Source: Saccharum officinarum (Eukaryota; Streptophyta; Magnoliopsida; Poales; Poaceae). From it: a stretch of DNA of 64,000 nucleotides. Shown piece after piece: positions 47,576 to 58,829 of the stretch. The notes beneath the pieces were generated by a model. It saw only the letters and a list, made by a program, of their open reading frames with translations, was not told the origin of the DNA and did no database searches. Positions within the stretch are counted from its first letter, which is position 1. Every line of letters begins with the position of its first letter. Position numbers and translations under genes: made by a program. The DNA lies in contig CM036159.1 in the NCBI GenBank assembly GCA_020631735.1, positions 19,197,511-19,261,510 on the forward strand, in the 5' to 3' direction.

Positions 47576-49900
47576 ATAAGCAAAATCTGATTTCTCTGTA
47601 CAAATTCCAATTTCAGTAACTCAATAAAACTGTCATATCTCGAGCTACAGACGTCCAATTCAGATGATCTTTATATGGTTGGAAAGCTTACAAAATTATC
47701 TACAACTTTTATTCACAACACTTTTTCTGAATCTGTCAAATAATTGGCCAAAAACTGAACTTAACCGAAACTGTTTCAGAATTCCAGACTGTGCAGTAAC
47801 CCCAACTTGAAACAGGTATATCTCTTAGCTCATAATAGATAATAAGGTGATTCTTGCGGGGTTGGAAAGATATAGAAGTCTAATTATTCCTAGTATAATT
47901 TCTTAAATTTCCCATTAATGGATTTTAAGTTATTTCTTAAACATCCCAGACTGACCTAAAAATCAGCAAAGGACAGAACTATGTTCACCTCATAACCAAC
48001 TAATATATTTTGATCAAACTTAATATTCTTAACCATGGTACTTGTAGGCCTATCTACAAAACTCCAGCACACATTACAAAGATCCAAATCACACATTATC
48101 ACATTAACAATCCATCAATCACACAATTGTTCACACCACAAACTGACTCTCAAAACAATCCAACTTAAAATTGACTCGCAACTACTATCGTTCTTATTAC
48201 ATAGGGATTTTTCCTATTTCCTAATTAAGCTTCTAATAAATCTTGGGTTGACCTAACTCCGCCCTTAATTGGTCAATCTCCTTATAAGCTTGCTCCTTAA
48301 GTTTTTTTTCCTTCAGCAACTCTTATGCAATGATGATGCCTCAAGCTCAAAACCAACTTTGTAAAGGTGTACTTTAGGCCATTACGATCCTTGTAGATGG
48401 TTCTAACAGATTACCACTCTGAGAAAAGATACTGACGCTTGATAGTGACTTTGCAACCATGTAGATAGCTGATGCTTCCAGGTGACGAAATATAACGTAT
48501 AAATCCTCCATCTTGTATTGTTTTTTTAGTTTGGCAAACCCCCTTAAGAAGAGATCAATTGGAGAACACCAATTGTTAGATTGCATGTTTCTGAGTGATA
48601 ACTACCATCATGTCCTTCTATCATCTCAAAGAGACTCATGAGCATATCCAAGAACAAGTAACCTGCACTTCCTCGCGAGCAGAAAAATGACAGTGCAGAA
48701 ATACAGTTATAATTCGAGTTCTACGAATCCAATGATATTGTAGCTTATACCGTTGGAAAGCTTATCAAATTTACTACAATTTCCTTATAGAATTCTTCTC
48801 CAAATTCTGCAGTTAAGGTAGTCGAAAACTGTGCACAACAAAAACTATTCCAGATTGCTGACAGCACAGATGCGTCGCCTTGTGATTTTTATAAATCCCA
48901 AACCATAATAGATATCAGGGTGGTTCTTATGGTCAGAGAAAGATATTAAAGTCTACTATTGTCCAGAATTTATCCATGATTTTTGGGCATCCAAAAATAT
49001 AGGTATAAACTAAGAAAGACAGACTGTTCTAAAAAAAACAGGATAAGGTAGAAACAAGATTCAAAGACACTAGAGAGATAGATAACACTAATCTTCAAGT
49101 CTTCATGCTTCTTTGCTTTGTGTTGATGAGATATAAGACATGGATCGAGGATAGCCAAAAGATGACAAGAAAGATAAAGTTTAATCTTTAGTTCTTCATG
49201 CCTCCTCATGCCTCGTCGCTTGAGATATTCAGGACTTACTGTTGTTGATAGCAGATGCTACCCCACTTAACAAAGATCTTGTTTCACCTGACGATGTCAT
49301 TGAAGGCAACACTTTCTCTAAAGCTTGCTGCTAATGATAAGTCCTTCATGTGTTGATCATCCATTAAGATGAGATTAATAAGGTAGCATGACAACCAAGG
49401 GTAGACAGGAACGGTGTAAGAGAAAATGGCATGAATTAGGATCGATTGAAAGATAAGTAAGATACAAGATGTCACTACCCCACTTAACATAGATCGAGCT
49501 ACTTCTCAAGACTTATACCTTCCGGGCCTACCTTTGAAACACGAGAACAAGAACAACACACAAGCAACACATCAAGCAAAACAAGCACACATCACATCAT
49601 CGGTACTACACATGCTTCTTCAATAATGGTGGTCATCCTAAGAAAAAGTATGGATGATGAAAAGCCATCGAATCTTTGAACCAGGTAAGATCAGAAAACT
49701 TTTAGTAAAAACAACATAAAACAAAATCCAAGGGAGTAAGAAATAATAGCTCAAAGGAAACTATCAAGGAAAGGATACAACAGGACAAGGAAGAGGAATA
49801 GTCAAAATCAATGAGTCAAGGGATGACAAAATAGTTTTATCGTAAAATAAGTTTTAGAATACGTCCAGTGTTACTTGGCATACGTCCTACAGTCAACACC
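47576..49900. other. Non-coding interior replacing gag, protease and RT core
   Basis: No retroviral motif and no long frame. Two diverged copies of one ~0.3-kb unit lie about 1.05 kb apart (near 47650-47960 and 48700-48980). They share GTTGGAAAGCTTA, CTACAA, ATAATAGAT.T and AGGTGATTCTT / GGGTGGTTCTT phrases. The right end (49500-49900) is A/C-rich and probably the original leader. The origin of the rest is unknown. Confidence 0.6.
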
Positions 49901-49912
49901 GCTCTGATACCA
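49901..49912 (-). other. Primer binding site (tRNA-iMet) of the defective Tekay-like element
   Basis: Minus strand TGGTATCAGAGC, three bases inside the 5' LTR. Intact, as needed for trans-mobilisation. Confidence 0.92.
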
Positions 49913-49915
49913 CTC

Positions 49916-52811
49916 TGTCACACCCGGTTTTCTAAAGAACAAAACCAGGCTAATCATATGTGTGCCCAGGAAGTCCACACATATGCCAGAATGAAAAAGT
50001 ATCAGAAACAATGTTATTATATAACGTATACATAGCTATATTAACACTTACATCAGAGTATCACGGAACGGTGACTAAACTTTGGGCTCCATTCTTCTCA
50101 GGGATGGCTGACTGGGGGTAACATATGCCTAGCACTTCTACTAGTCTTCTGGAAACTCCACTACACCTTTGTCCTTTTTCCGAGTAGCATCTTTTACACA
50201 CTGGAGTGTTGGGGAAATAGCAAGAATGAGTCCATGTCGAACTCAACAAGTATAACACAGGGTTCATGAGGCTCAAAAAGGCTAGACACTGTTTAACTGC
50301 GTTTAGCTTTTAATCATCATATAATTAGCAATTGAGTAGCATCAAGGTAATCCAAATCCCATTAATGAATCAATGATCAATTGTAATAAGGATAATGAAT
50401 AGCATTAACATGAGCATAATAATAATCAACAATAATTAAGCATGATATAATAATGGTGATCAACTATTCTGTAAGAATCCCCAAGGCCGCTCGTATCCGT
50501 GAGCACGGCTAGTATACCAGTTTTTAACTCTGCGCAGAGGTGTACACTTTCACTGTGAGTCATGATTTCCAAATGCATGGGTTTGCAAGGCCCAAAACAT
50601 CAGAGACCATATAAAGCCATTCAAAAGTTCGTCTAACAAGTTAGGGCCATTAGATTCACTCGGCAGGCAGATGTAGAACCCCCCTTCCCTGTGGCACAAC
50701 AACCGCAGCCTATACACACTAGGCCAGGGGCTCGCACTACACCCAACGTGGCAAGTCATTCTTACGCCATTTAAGGTAACCTCTAACAAGCTAGAAAAGG
50801 TCTCTTGAACAACTAGAGCCAGAGCCATATAGCCCTCACAGCTGTACTGTATATCCCAGTTATCACTTACAGGTAAGTCCTTACGGAGAGTAACTAGAGC
50901 ATCAAAATAACCCACATGCTCTAGCCCCCTTTCAACAGAAATAACATCATCTTAATTGGTTGATTGCATAATCCATTAGTCAAATTACAAGATCATTGTT
51001 CATAATTAAGCGCTAGCAGTAGCTACCCAAATGCATAACCCATAGGTGACAAGGAAACAAGATATCAATAGCTAAGTTATAATCTCTATGGTTGTCAAGG
51101 AAGACACATGCATATGTATAATAATTTCAGTGAATAGGACAACAAGGATGGTCCCATGTTATACTTGCCTTAATCAAAGCTTTCCTGATGATACTGCTGA
51201 CTTGGCTCAAAGTAATACTCCGAATCGTCTAGATACTGCTCACCTTCTATACTCGATCATCAATCAACAACACACATGCATCCAATTTCAAACATACACG
51301 AAGCAAACAAAGAGATACATTTAGAACAGTACACCAACAGTAACAAAACAGTAATAAAAGTTTATAAAACTCTTCTACACGTTTCTACGATCACACAGAC
51401 GCAAAGATCACCAAATTCGGAGTTAAAACGTAAAAGTTATGAATTTTCTAAGATTTCCTATAGATAAATAAATGCTTAATTATAAACTCGAAAAATAAAT
51501 TATCAAAACTAACTGTACAACTACACTAACATGTAGAGCTCGCAAATACAAACCTAACGCAACTTGAACGGATCAAATCGAAGTTAAAACGAAGATTTTA
51601 TGACCAAAACAATTCTAGTGGCAAAACTGTAATTTCCTGAAAACGTATTTTTGAATAAACCGGTAGAAAATACGCTTTCAAAACACGAAAACGGATTCAG
51701 GATATTGCGCTAAGGATCGCGGTTTGATTACTAAAAAGCTGAGGGTCTCTTTAACAAATTTACCCGCGAAGGGGTAAGTTCTAATCTGGGCCGTTGATCT
51801 CGATTTGGACGGCTCGTGTTCATCATCAAGTCTACAGTGCTCATACCGGTCACCCTCTTCATGTCCGGCCGGCGGCCCCCCATGGCCGACGGGCTCCATC
51901 TCGCCGGAGATGGCGGTTCTCCCTAACTAGACCACCAATCGACCTGGAACTTGATCCAAACGGAAGAGAAACTCCATGCGAACTCATCTAGGCATTAAGA
52001 ACTAGCTACGATAGACCGAATACGACGCGCGGCAACAAGGGGACGGTGGCGCCATTACCGACTCGTCGGTGATCTTCAAAAGCTCGATTCGAAGCCTCTC
52101 CAACCAAAAGAAAAACATGAGAAGGTAGAGGAGAAGAGTGCGGACTCACCAATGCAATGAAATCGGCTTCAAATCCACCCGAGAGCTCTACCCGCGATCA
52201 ACCGAAACCTCCAACAACCTCAAACCCTAAACCTCGTTTTCTTACGGTAGAGTTCACGGTTTAGATGAAAAACGGGAACTAGAAGACCTATGCGACCTAT
52301 TTATAGCTTCAAGTTGCCGTGTTCGGGTAAGATTTCCCGGAAATCGCGAGAAGGACGGTCGGTGGTACTCCGGTTCGGAGTCCAGCTCGAACACGGGAGG
52401 AGGAAGACGACCGACAACCGGGCCCCACCGGTCAGCGACCAAGAGAGGGCGCGACTACTGGCTCGGCTGCTCGTCTGCTGGTCTGCTGGGCTGGCCCACG
52501 TGGTCGCAGGCGCAGAGGAAAGCAGGCCGATCCGACGGGCCTTTGGGCCACCAGGTAAGAAGGTAAGTTGTTTTTATTTTTTTCTTCTTTCTTTTCTTCA
52601 TTTGTTTATTTAGCAAACTATTCCAAATAAAATTTTTCAAACCAAATCAAAATAAAATAAAATAAAACCACTACTCAAAATAAAATAAATGCAACAGCAT
52701 GAATGCATCACCAAATACTAATTTTTTTTAAAAATTTTAATTCCCCATTAATCGCTATCTAAATTATTTAAAATTCCTTATTTCTAAAGTTTAGAATTTT
52801 TGGGTGTTACA
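49916..52811 (-). repeat. 5' LTR of the defective Tekay-like element
   Basis: 2896 bp, near-identical to 42529-45406. It carries an extra 18 bp in the AAAATAAAATA tract near 52665. Minus-strand TATA at 52298-52305, so an intact-looking promoter drives toward the interior. Confidence 0.92.
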
Positions 52812-53005
52812 AGGGACATCCTCATGCGCGTGATGGCGAGAAGGGCAGTGGTAGCACCACATCGCGAGGCAGGGAGGGCAGCAACGTAGAAGCGAGGTGG
52901 GGCAGTAGCGTGGTGGCCGGCGGCTGCAGGGCGACGCCAGCAGCTAGCTGTGGCTGGCCACGGCCAAGCCACAGCCAACCAAGGGCAGGCCCAGTCAACT
53001 AGGGC

Positions 53006-54745
53006 ATATTTTTTGTTTTTTAGCCTTTTTTGAAAGATTTTATCAAATATGCCCCTGACGGAAAGATTTCAGGAAATGGACCCAGGGCTTGGTGCCATCA
53101 ACGCTGGCGCCAAGATAACACAGCTTGGCGCCGTTAACGTTGGTGCCAAGCCCCCATGTCACTTGGCCGACGACGCCGAGCTAGAGCTGACGTGGCAGCA
53201 CCTTGGCGCCGTCCCCATTGGCGCCAAGCTTGGCGCCATCGTCATTGGCGCTAAGCCTGGCGTCACAGACCTGTTACCATGTATATCATTTTTTATCCTA
53301 AGTATTTCTAGGTTGTTCTAAATGATCAAACAGAAAGTCACTTTAAAAACTCTAGAGTTAGTCACATTTCTCAATATCCAAGTCATGTTAAAATTTCAAA
53401 TTTGTAAATATCCAAGTCATGGTAAAAAAGTCATTTTTCCATATGTCTACCACATGGTAGTGGGTATTCTAACATATTCAAGTCGTAGCAAAAATCTAGA
53501 TTTATTTAGCTAAGTCTTTAAATTTACTATGGAATGGGGATGGAAATATCCAAGTCCAAAATATGACATGGTAAAATTTTGAATATCCAAGTCCAAAATA
53601 TGAAGCCCTTTTTCAATATCCAAATCATGGTAAAATTTTAAATTTGTCAATGTTCAAATCATAGTAAAAATCCAGACTTTGCGAAATTCTAGCATAGTCA
53701 AGTAATAGTAAAATTCAAGACTTAGTCAATTTCTAGGTTGCCTATCATATGGTAAATATCAAGACTTTGCCAAAATTTTATATGTCCATCTCATAGAAAA
53801 ATTAGGGTCCAAGTCATGTTAATTTAGAGCTTTGTATGTCCATCTCACGGTAAAATTAGGTAGTCAGGATTTTTGTTGCGGCCTGGATATGTTAGAATAC
53901 CAACTATCATGGGATAACAACAAATTTGTCAATATCATGATAAAATTTCAGACTTAACAAATTCTAACACGTCTGATCTCATGGTAAATTTATAGACTTA
54001 ACAAATTTTCATATGTCCATCTCATGGTAAAATTTTGATGGGTATATGCAAATTTTACCATGAGATGGGCATATGCAAATTTTGGCTAAGTCTTTAAATT
54101 TTGGCCCCAAGTAAAATTTTAAATATCCAAATCCACAACATGAAGCCATTTTGCAATATCCAAGTCATGGTAAAATTTTAAATGTCTTCAAATTTACCAT
54201 GTGATGGACATATGCAAATTTTACCATAACTTGGTTATTTAAAGACTTAGCCAAATTTTGTAAATTCCAGACTTAGCAAAATTTAAAGACTTAATCTCAT
54301 GGTAAATTTAAAGACTTAGTTAAAATTTTAAATATCTAAGTCATGGTAAAATTTGCATATGTCCATCTCATGGTAAAATTTCAGACTTAGCCAATTTGCA
54401 TATGTCTAAACCTTAGTAAATATCAAGACTTACAAATTCCAACATGTCCATCTCACGGTAAATTTAGGTACTTAAAACAGGGTCTTGGCGTCGTGATCTG
54501 TGGCGCCAGGCTTGGCGCCAATTAGAGTGGCGCCAAGTCTTGGCGCCAAAGATCACGACGCCAAGATCCTGCCACGTCAGCACCACGCGTTAAGGTCTTG
54601 GCGTCAGTTACCCTGGCGCCATGCCGTGTTACCTTGGCGCCGACGACCATGGCGCTAAGATAAGGGTCTATTTTTTGAAATCTTTCCGCCAGGGACATAT
54701 TTGAGAGAATCTTTCGAAAAAAGGGCTAAAAACAAAAAGACGGCC
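53006..54745. mobile_element. Long-TIR, Mutator-like non-autonomous element
   Basis: Terminal inverted repeats of ~75-80 bp (53008-53083 and 54663-54740), for example TTTGAAAGATT...CAAATATGCCCCTG against its inverse. Flanks AACTAGGGC (52997-53005) and AACCAGGGC (54746-54754) form a 9-bp duplication with one transition, the Mutator superfamily hallmark. The outermost 4-6 bases do not pair. Sub-terminal zones are packed with GGCGCC dyads (53095-53270 and 54485-54655). The AT-rich core repeats TCATGGTAAAATTT-like units in both orientations. No transposase. Confidence 0.65.
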
Positions 54746-55387
54746 AACCAGGGCTTGGCAACGCTGTGCGCAGGACGCGGCCAGTCGCGCGACACTGAGT
54801 TGCCGCACGAGGTGACCGCGCGCACAGGCCTGGCAGCCCGAGGCATGTGACGTGCATGAAATTTAAAGCGCGTCTAAAACCTAATCTGCTTCGGTTTGGA
54901 CTCAACCATCTAGGTCATGCTAAATAGGGCATATTGGGCTACCAACAAGAGCTAAAACATTACACCATTTCTTAACTAAATTTCCCAGAATTAATTCCCA
55001 AACATGGCCAAGCCGTTCTGTTTCTAGACTTAATATTCTTTGAGCCAAACTTGATTTCGATTCCCTTTCTAAGCTATTAGAAATACTAACTAGCAATATT
55101 ATTTTTCTAAGACAAGAGTTGCATTGTTATCTATAAAGTTTGTACTTTACACTTCATTTAAGTGTCACATATATGTTTTATAACATTTTTGCTTAGTAAA
55201 AATTGCTTTTTATAAGCCTACTCAATAATACACGAGCACTAGAACCTTTCATAACTAACATCTTCATTAAGCATTTTTAGTACAACCAAAATTCTATTTT
55301 CACTTTTCCACATGTTCTAACACATAAACATGATGCTCATAACATGGTTTAGTAATTTGTTTAGGGCGTAACACCGGGGGTGTTACA

Positions 55388-56468
55388 GCACCCACAGTGC
55401 ATAACAGGGCATCGCCCCTCACATATAATGCGGTTTTTAAGGTGATCTTGACTCTATTTGCTATTAAAATACAATATTAAAAATCTAAACATATTGTATT
55501 TCGAAAATATCAGACAAATATACCATGTGATTGTTACTACATTCTTATATCAAATATTTCAAAGTTCTAAAAAAAATTAGACCTCATCTCATCTAAAATA
55601 CAACTACTTTCTGTGCTCAGAATAATACAGAGAGTTGTTGTTCGCCTCCTATAGTTTCTGCACCATCACTGTAGGTCCCCTCTCCTCGTTGGGCGGCCGG
55701 GTCGCTAGCGGTGAGAAGAATAATCGGTACCCTCTCTTATCCAGTTTAGTCGTAGTAATTAGAGTTTAGATTGAATAAACTGTGTTCTTGTCTTTTTCAT
55801 TTTCTCGTTAGATCTTGTTTCATGCAGAGAATTTCGATGCAAAGACCTATTTCTAGGCATCCGACCTGGTGTTCTCCATGTCATTTTTGTTTTTACAGGG
55901 TTGATGTAATTGGTGGTGATGGTCATATTCCTTATTCGTATCTTTGTGCCACTGACTCGCTGGATTTTGATCTCACAATAACTCGGCAGTTATCTAGACT
56001 TCTAGTTTTAGCAGGTGGTACCAAATTGATGGCCCCTTAATTATTTTTTTATGACAAGGCGACTGATGCTCCTTCGATGTATCAGATGCATCAAGGGAAG
56101 TTCTCCTGGAGTTGGATCATGCGACATTTTCAAGGTTTTGAGCCTATCATTATGGATGATTGGAGGGTAATGCTTGGATGGTGGTCATTGATGTTACTGA
56201 GTTTCGACATATCAGAATTCAAAACTAGACAATCGTCAAGGACATGATTGGTTGGAGGTGAAGAATATCATTAGAGGCTCTAGAATTACTTCAGTCTATT
56301 TTTCTTATTGTTCAAAGACTTAGATTTAATATAATCCCTTTCCTTTGAAAAATCCCACGATATTGTACAGATATTGCTAATTGTTGTCTTATAGCGTTTG
56401 TCGTTGAATATTACTTGCCCATCGAGTACATGTAAATAGCATCTGTATGTTCTTAAATATTAACAAGC
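55388..56468. other. Unassigned sequence between elements
   Basis: A possible 89-codon frame (55771-56040) has no recognised domain, and the sequence downstream is not open. The TTTGAAAAATCCC end near 56345 is vaguely retroposon-like but has no defined tail or TSD. I see nothing I can name here. Confidence 0.3.
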
Positions 56469-56684
56469 TATTTCCTCCATCCCAAAATCATAATTCTCGC
56501 ATTTTGTGTGAAACAGTTAAAAGTTTTACCAAATCAATAAACAATATTAATATTCATGGTACTAAATACAGAAATATATTTTATTATATCTATTAAAAAT
56601 CATGAATATTAGAAATATTTTCTGTAACAATAATCACAACTAAAGAAGCTCGACTTGAAATTGTACCTTTTTGGACAGGCAGTA
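56469..56684. mobile_element. Diverged Stowaway-type MITE
   Basis: Left end TA-TTTCCTCCATCCCAAAA and right end TTTTTGGACAGGCAGTA resemble the Stowaway consensus CTCCCTCCGTCCCAAAA and its inverse, with TA at both sides. About 216 bp, AT-rich. Several substitutions in each TIR. Confidence 0.55.
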
Positions 56685-56723
56685 TTTTTTTAGCATGATT
56701 GCCTATACATAGCAGTAGCACAA

Positions 56724-57278
56724 GCCACGATGGAGACATGGATAGCTAGCTAACGATGCGTCCTGATGAGGCTACAAGAAGCATAGTTGTGAATTCCATT
56801 CCGGTACCGGTCGGAATGGCCGGAATGCCTCGTACCGGCCCCTAAACCAGTATAGAAGAGCCCCAATCCCGTACCGGGTCAAATACCGGTCAATACCGGT
56901 CAACGCCGGTCAATACCGGCCAAATACCGGCTAATACCGGTCAAATACCGGTCAATACCGGCCGTGGCTGCATGTATTATATTTTTCTATGTATGAACTT
57001 TGGAGTTTAAACTTTGAAATAAGGTCTTATGAACTTGTTGAATGATATCTTAATTTGGTAAAAATGTTAATTACGCCATAAGTTAAGTCAAAATATATTT
57101 ATATATACATTTATGTATAAGTTTATTCACATATTATTATTATTATAAAATCCGAAATGGCACACCGGTATGGACCGGTACCGGAATGTTTCATTCCAAT
57201 AGCCAAAACGGAACGAGCTCCGGAATAAAATTTACAAGTTAGACAAGAAGTCAAGAACTGCAGCCACGATGGAGACAT
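56724..57278. mobile_element. ACCGGT-rich inverted-repeat element with 16-bp direct flanks
   Basis: A perfect 15-bp inverted repeat ATTCCGGTACCGGTC lies at 56798-56812 and 57173-57187. Between them, near 56870-56960, is a tandem run of about nine ATACCGGTCA-like units. The whole is flanked by direct copies of GCCACGATGGAGACAT (56724-56739 and 57263-57278). Possibly a small hAT- or foldback-type element. Its true ends are uncertain. Confidence 0.5.
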
Positions 57279-57815
57279 ATTCGATCCGCAGTTGACATAC
57301 AGTAATATTTTGCTTAGTTGTAACTGTTTATTGTTGTATAATATGATGTTGTAGACATAAGAAAAATGGATCGATATGCATCGTGATTTGCGAATCTTAG
57401 ATACGATATTGACATAATGACACCTTCTGGAAAAAGCTATGCTTACATATATTGCTATACTCTCATTTCAATTAAACTATATAGCGTAACTGGATTAAAC
57501 ATAAAATTTATTGAACAACCTTTCAAAAGTATATACATTTTAGTTAATATAAATCTATACCGATATATTCAAATCTTGCCTCTCTTTAATATTAATTTAT
57601 TTTGTATTCCTTTTTTGTACCTTAATTGCTGTTGTAGGTAGGTGATACTTGTGATACCTGTTTTTTTTGTTTCTCTGTTGGGTTCTTAATAATTTTTTTT
57701 TCTACTGAAGGGGCTTTGCCCTCTCCAGACTCTTAAAAAGATATTTTGTAGCAAGTGCTGCAAGAGTTGCTGATATACCCATGTTTCTAATAAAGACTTT
57801 TAAAATACAAATACG
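57279..57815. other. Unassigned AT-rich sequence
   Basis: A 74-codon frame (57417-57641) is low-complexity and not convincing. Poly-T runs occur at 57661-57703. No feature recognised. Confidence 0.3.
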
Positions 57816-58066
57816 TCAAGTCATTCCAACTTTTTTGGAAAATCAAAATATCTCAAATTTCACCAAAATTGTTTATAGAGATAATTACAAAGATTTTATG
57901 ACATCAAATAGATATACTTGGAAAATATAACTAATGAAGAATCTAATGATACTTATTTGGTATCATAAATATTATTGTTTTATTATATAATTTAGTCAAA
58001 CTTAAGATGATTTTTGATTCTCTAAAAAGAAATTAAAATAACTTATAATTTGGAACGGAGGGAGTA
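57816..58066. mobile_element. Stowaway-type MITE lacking its left terminus
   Basis: The body CAAGTCATTCCAACTTTTTTGG through GAATCTAATGATACTTATTTGG matches the layout of a common grass Stowaway family. The right end TTGGAACGGAGGGAGTA is intact, with TA at 58065-58066. The left TIR (expected CTCCCTCCGTTCC) is absent, so the element is truncated. Confidence 0.65.
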
Positions 58067-58540
58067 TGTCTTATTTCTTTGATTGGTTCTGATTTCCCAA
58101 TAGTGGAGCCAGTAACGAAATCATGGAAGCGTGGTGCTGACTCCAATAGAAAATCCTGAATCGTTCGTGCATCGGCCCTTTTTCATAGAATGGAACCGCG
58201 TGGAATCGTGACCAGCTACATGCCCCGTAGTGGCTTGAACGTTCCGCGGTCGCGTTTTGCCTCCTACCGAGACCACAAGATCTCGCAGGGGAACCACCAT
58301 TCACATTCACTGTACCTCTGTTGCGGTACACCACTAGAATCTCGAGCTTGGCGACACGATACGATAATGTTATCTAGTACTACTTGACTACTTGAGTAGC
58401 ATGTCTTGTTCTCTGCCTAATGGTGCGGAACATGCAGTTGAACCTCTGAAAAGATACAGCCAGAAATGTTTCAGCGAGCGGGTCAAACCAAATTCAGTGA
58501 GACATTGCGGTGCTCGCTAAATAAAAAGCACTTTTTCCAC
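58067..58540. other. Unassigned single-copy-looking sequence
   Basis: Balanced composition, short frames on both strands (for example 58071-58334 minus), none with a recognisable motif. Confidence 0.3.
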
Positions 58541-58790
58541 AAGGCAATGTTTAGTAGAGCACATTTTTTGATTTTTAACTCTAGTTTTTTTTTATTCTTC
58601 TGATGGAGCGATTTTGACTAATTCAAGCATGTAAGAATTAACTTTAGAGTGATTCTGGTGGGGATTCAATAGGAGCAATGAAGAGCTGTTTTTTTTTTGA
58701 AGCTCCTAATTCCCAATGTAAATAGAGGATGTGCCCCATAAGAATCCGTGTGGACTTTTGTTGAAGTAGTGAGCGCTGCCAAACGGCCCT
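58541..58790. mobile_element. hAT-type MITE, diverged
   Basis: Left AAGGCAATGTTTAGTAGAGC and right GCTGCCAAACGGCCCT are imperfect inverse ends of the kind AGGGCCTGTTTGG...CCAAACAGGCCCT. The interior has GATGGAGCGATTTTGACT and GTGATTCTGG phrases common to this MITE group. The 8-bp target duplication is not recognisable. Confidence 0.5.
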
Positions 58791-58829
58791 AAGAGAGTGT
58801 GTTTTTTTTAAAAAAATGTAAGTGCTAGC

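Larger units (their letters stand above)
42529..52811 (-). mobile_element. Complete Tekay-like element, internally defective
   Basis: Bounded by AGGGA on both sides (42524-42528 and 52812-52816), with LTRs 42529-45406 and 49916-52811. The LTRs differ at roughly twenty sites, mostly transitions, plus one 18-bp indel, so the insertion is young. The interior has a PPT, a PBS for tRNA-iMet, and pol from the RT thumb to the chromodomain-type end. Gag, protease and the RT palm are absent, replaced by 2.3 kb of non-coding DNA. It must have moved with proteins supplied by a relative. Confidence 0.9.

Noticed and set aside
55771..56040. Possible small host gene of 89 codons
   Set aside because: No recognisable motif, no conserved context and no clear splice or 3' structure; left as unassigned.
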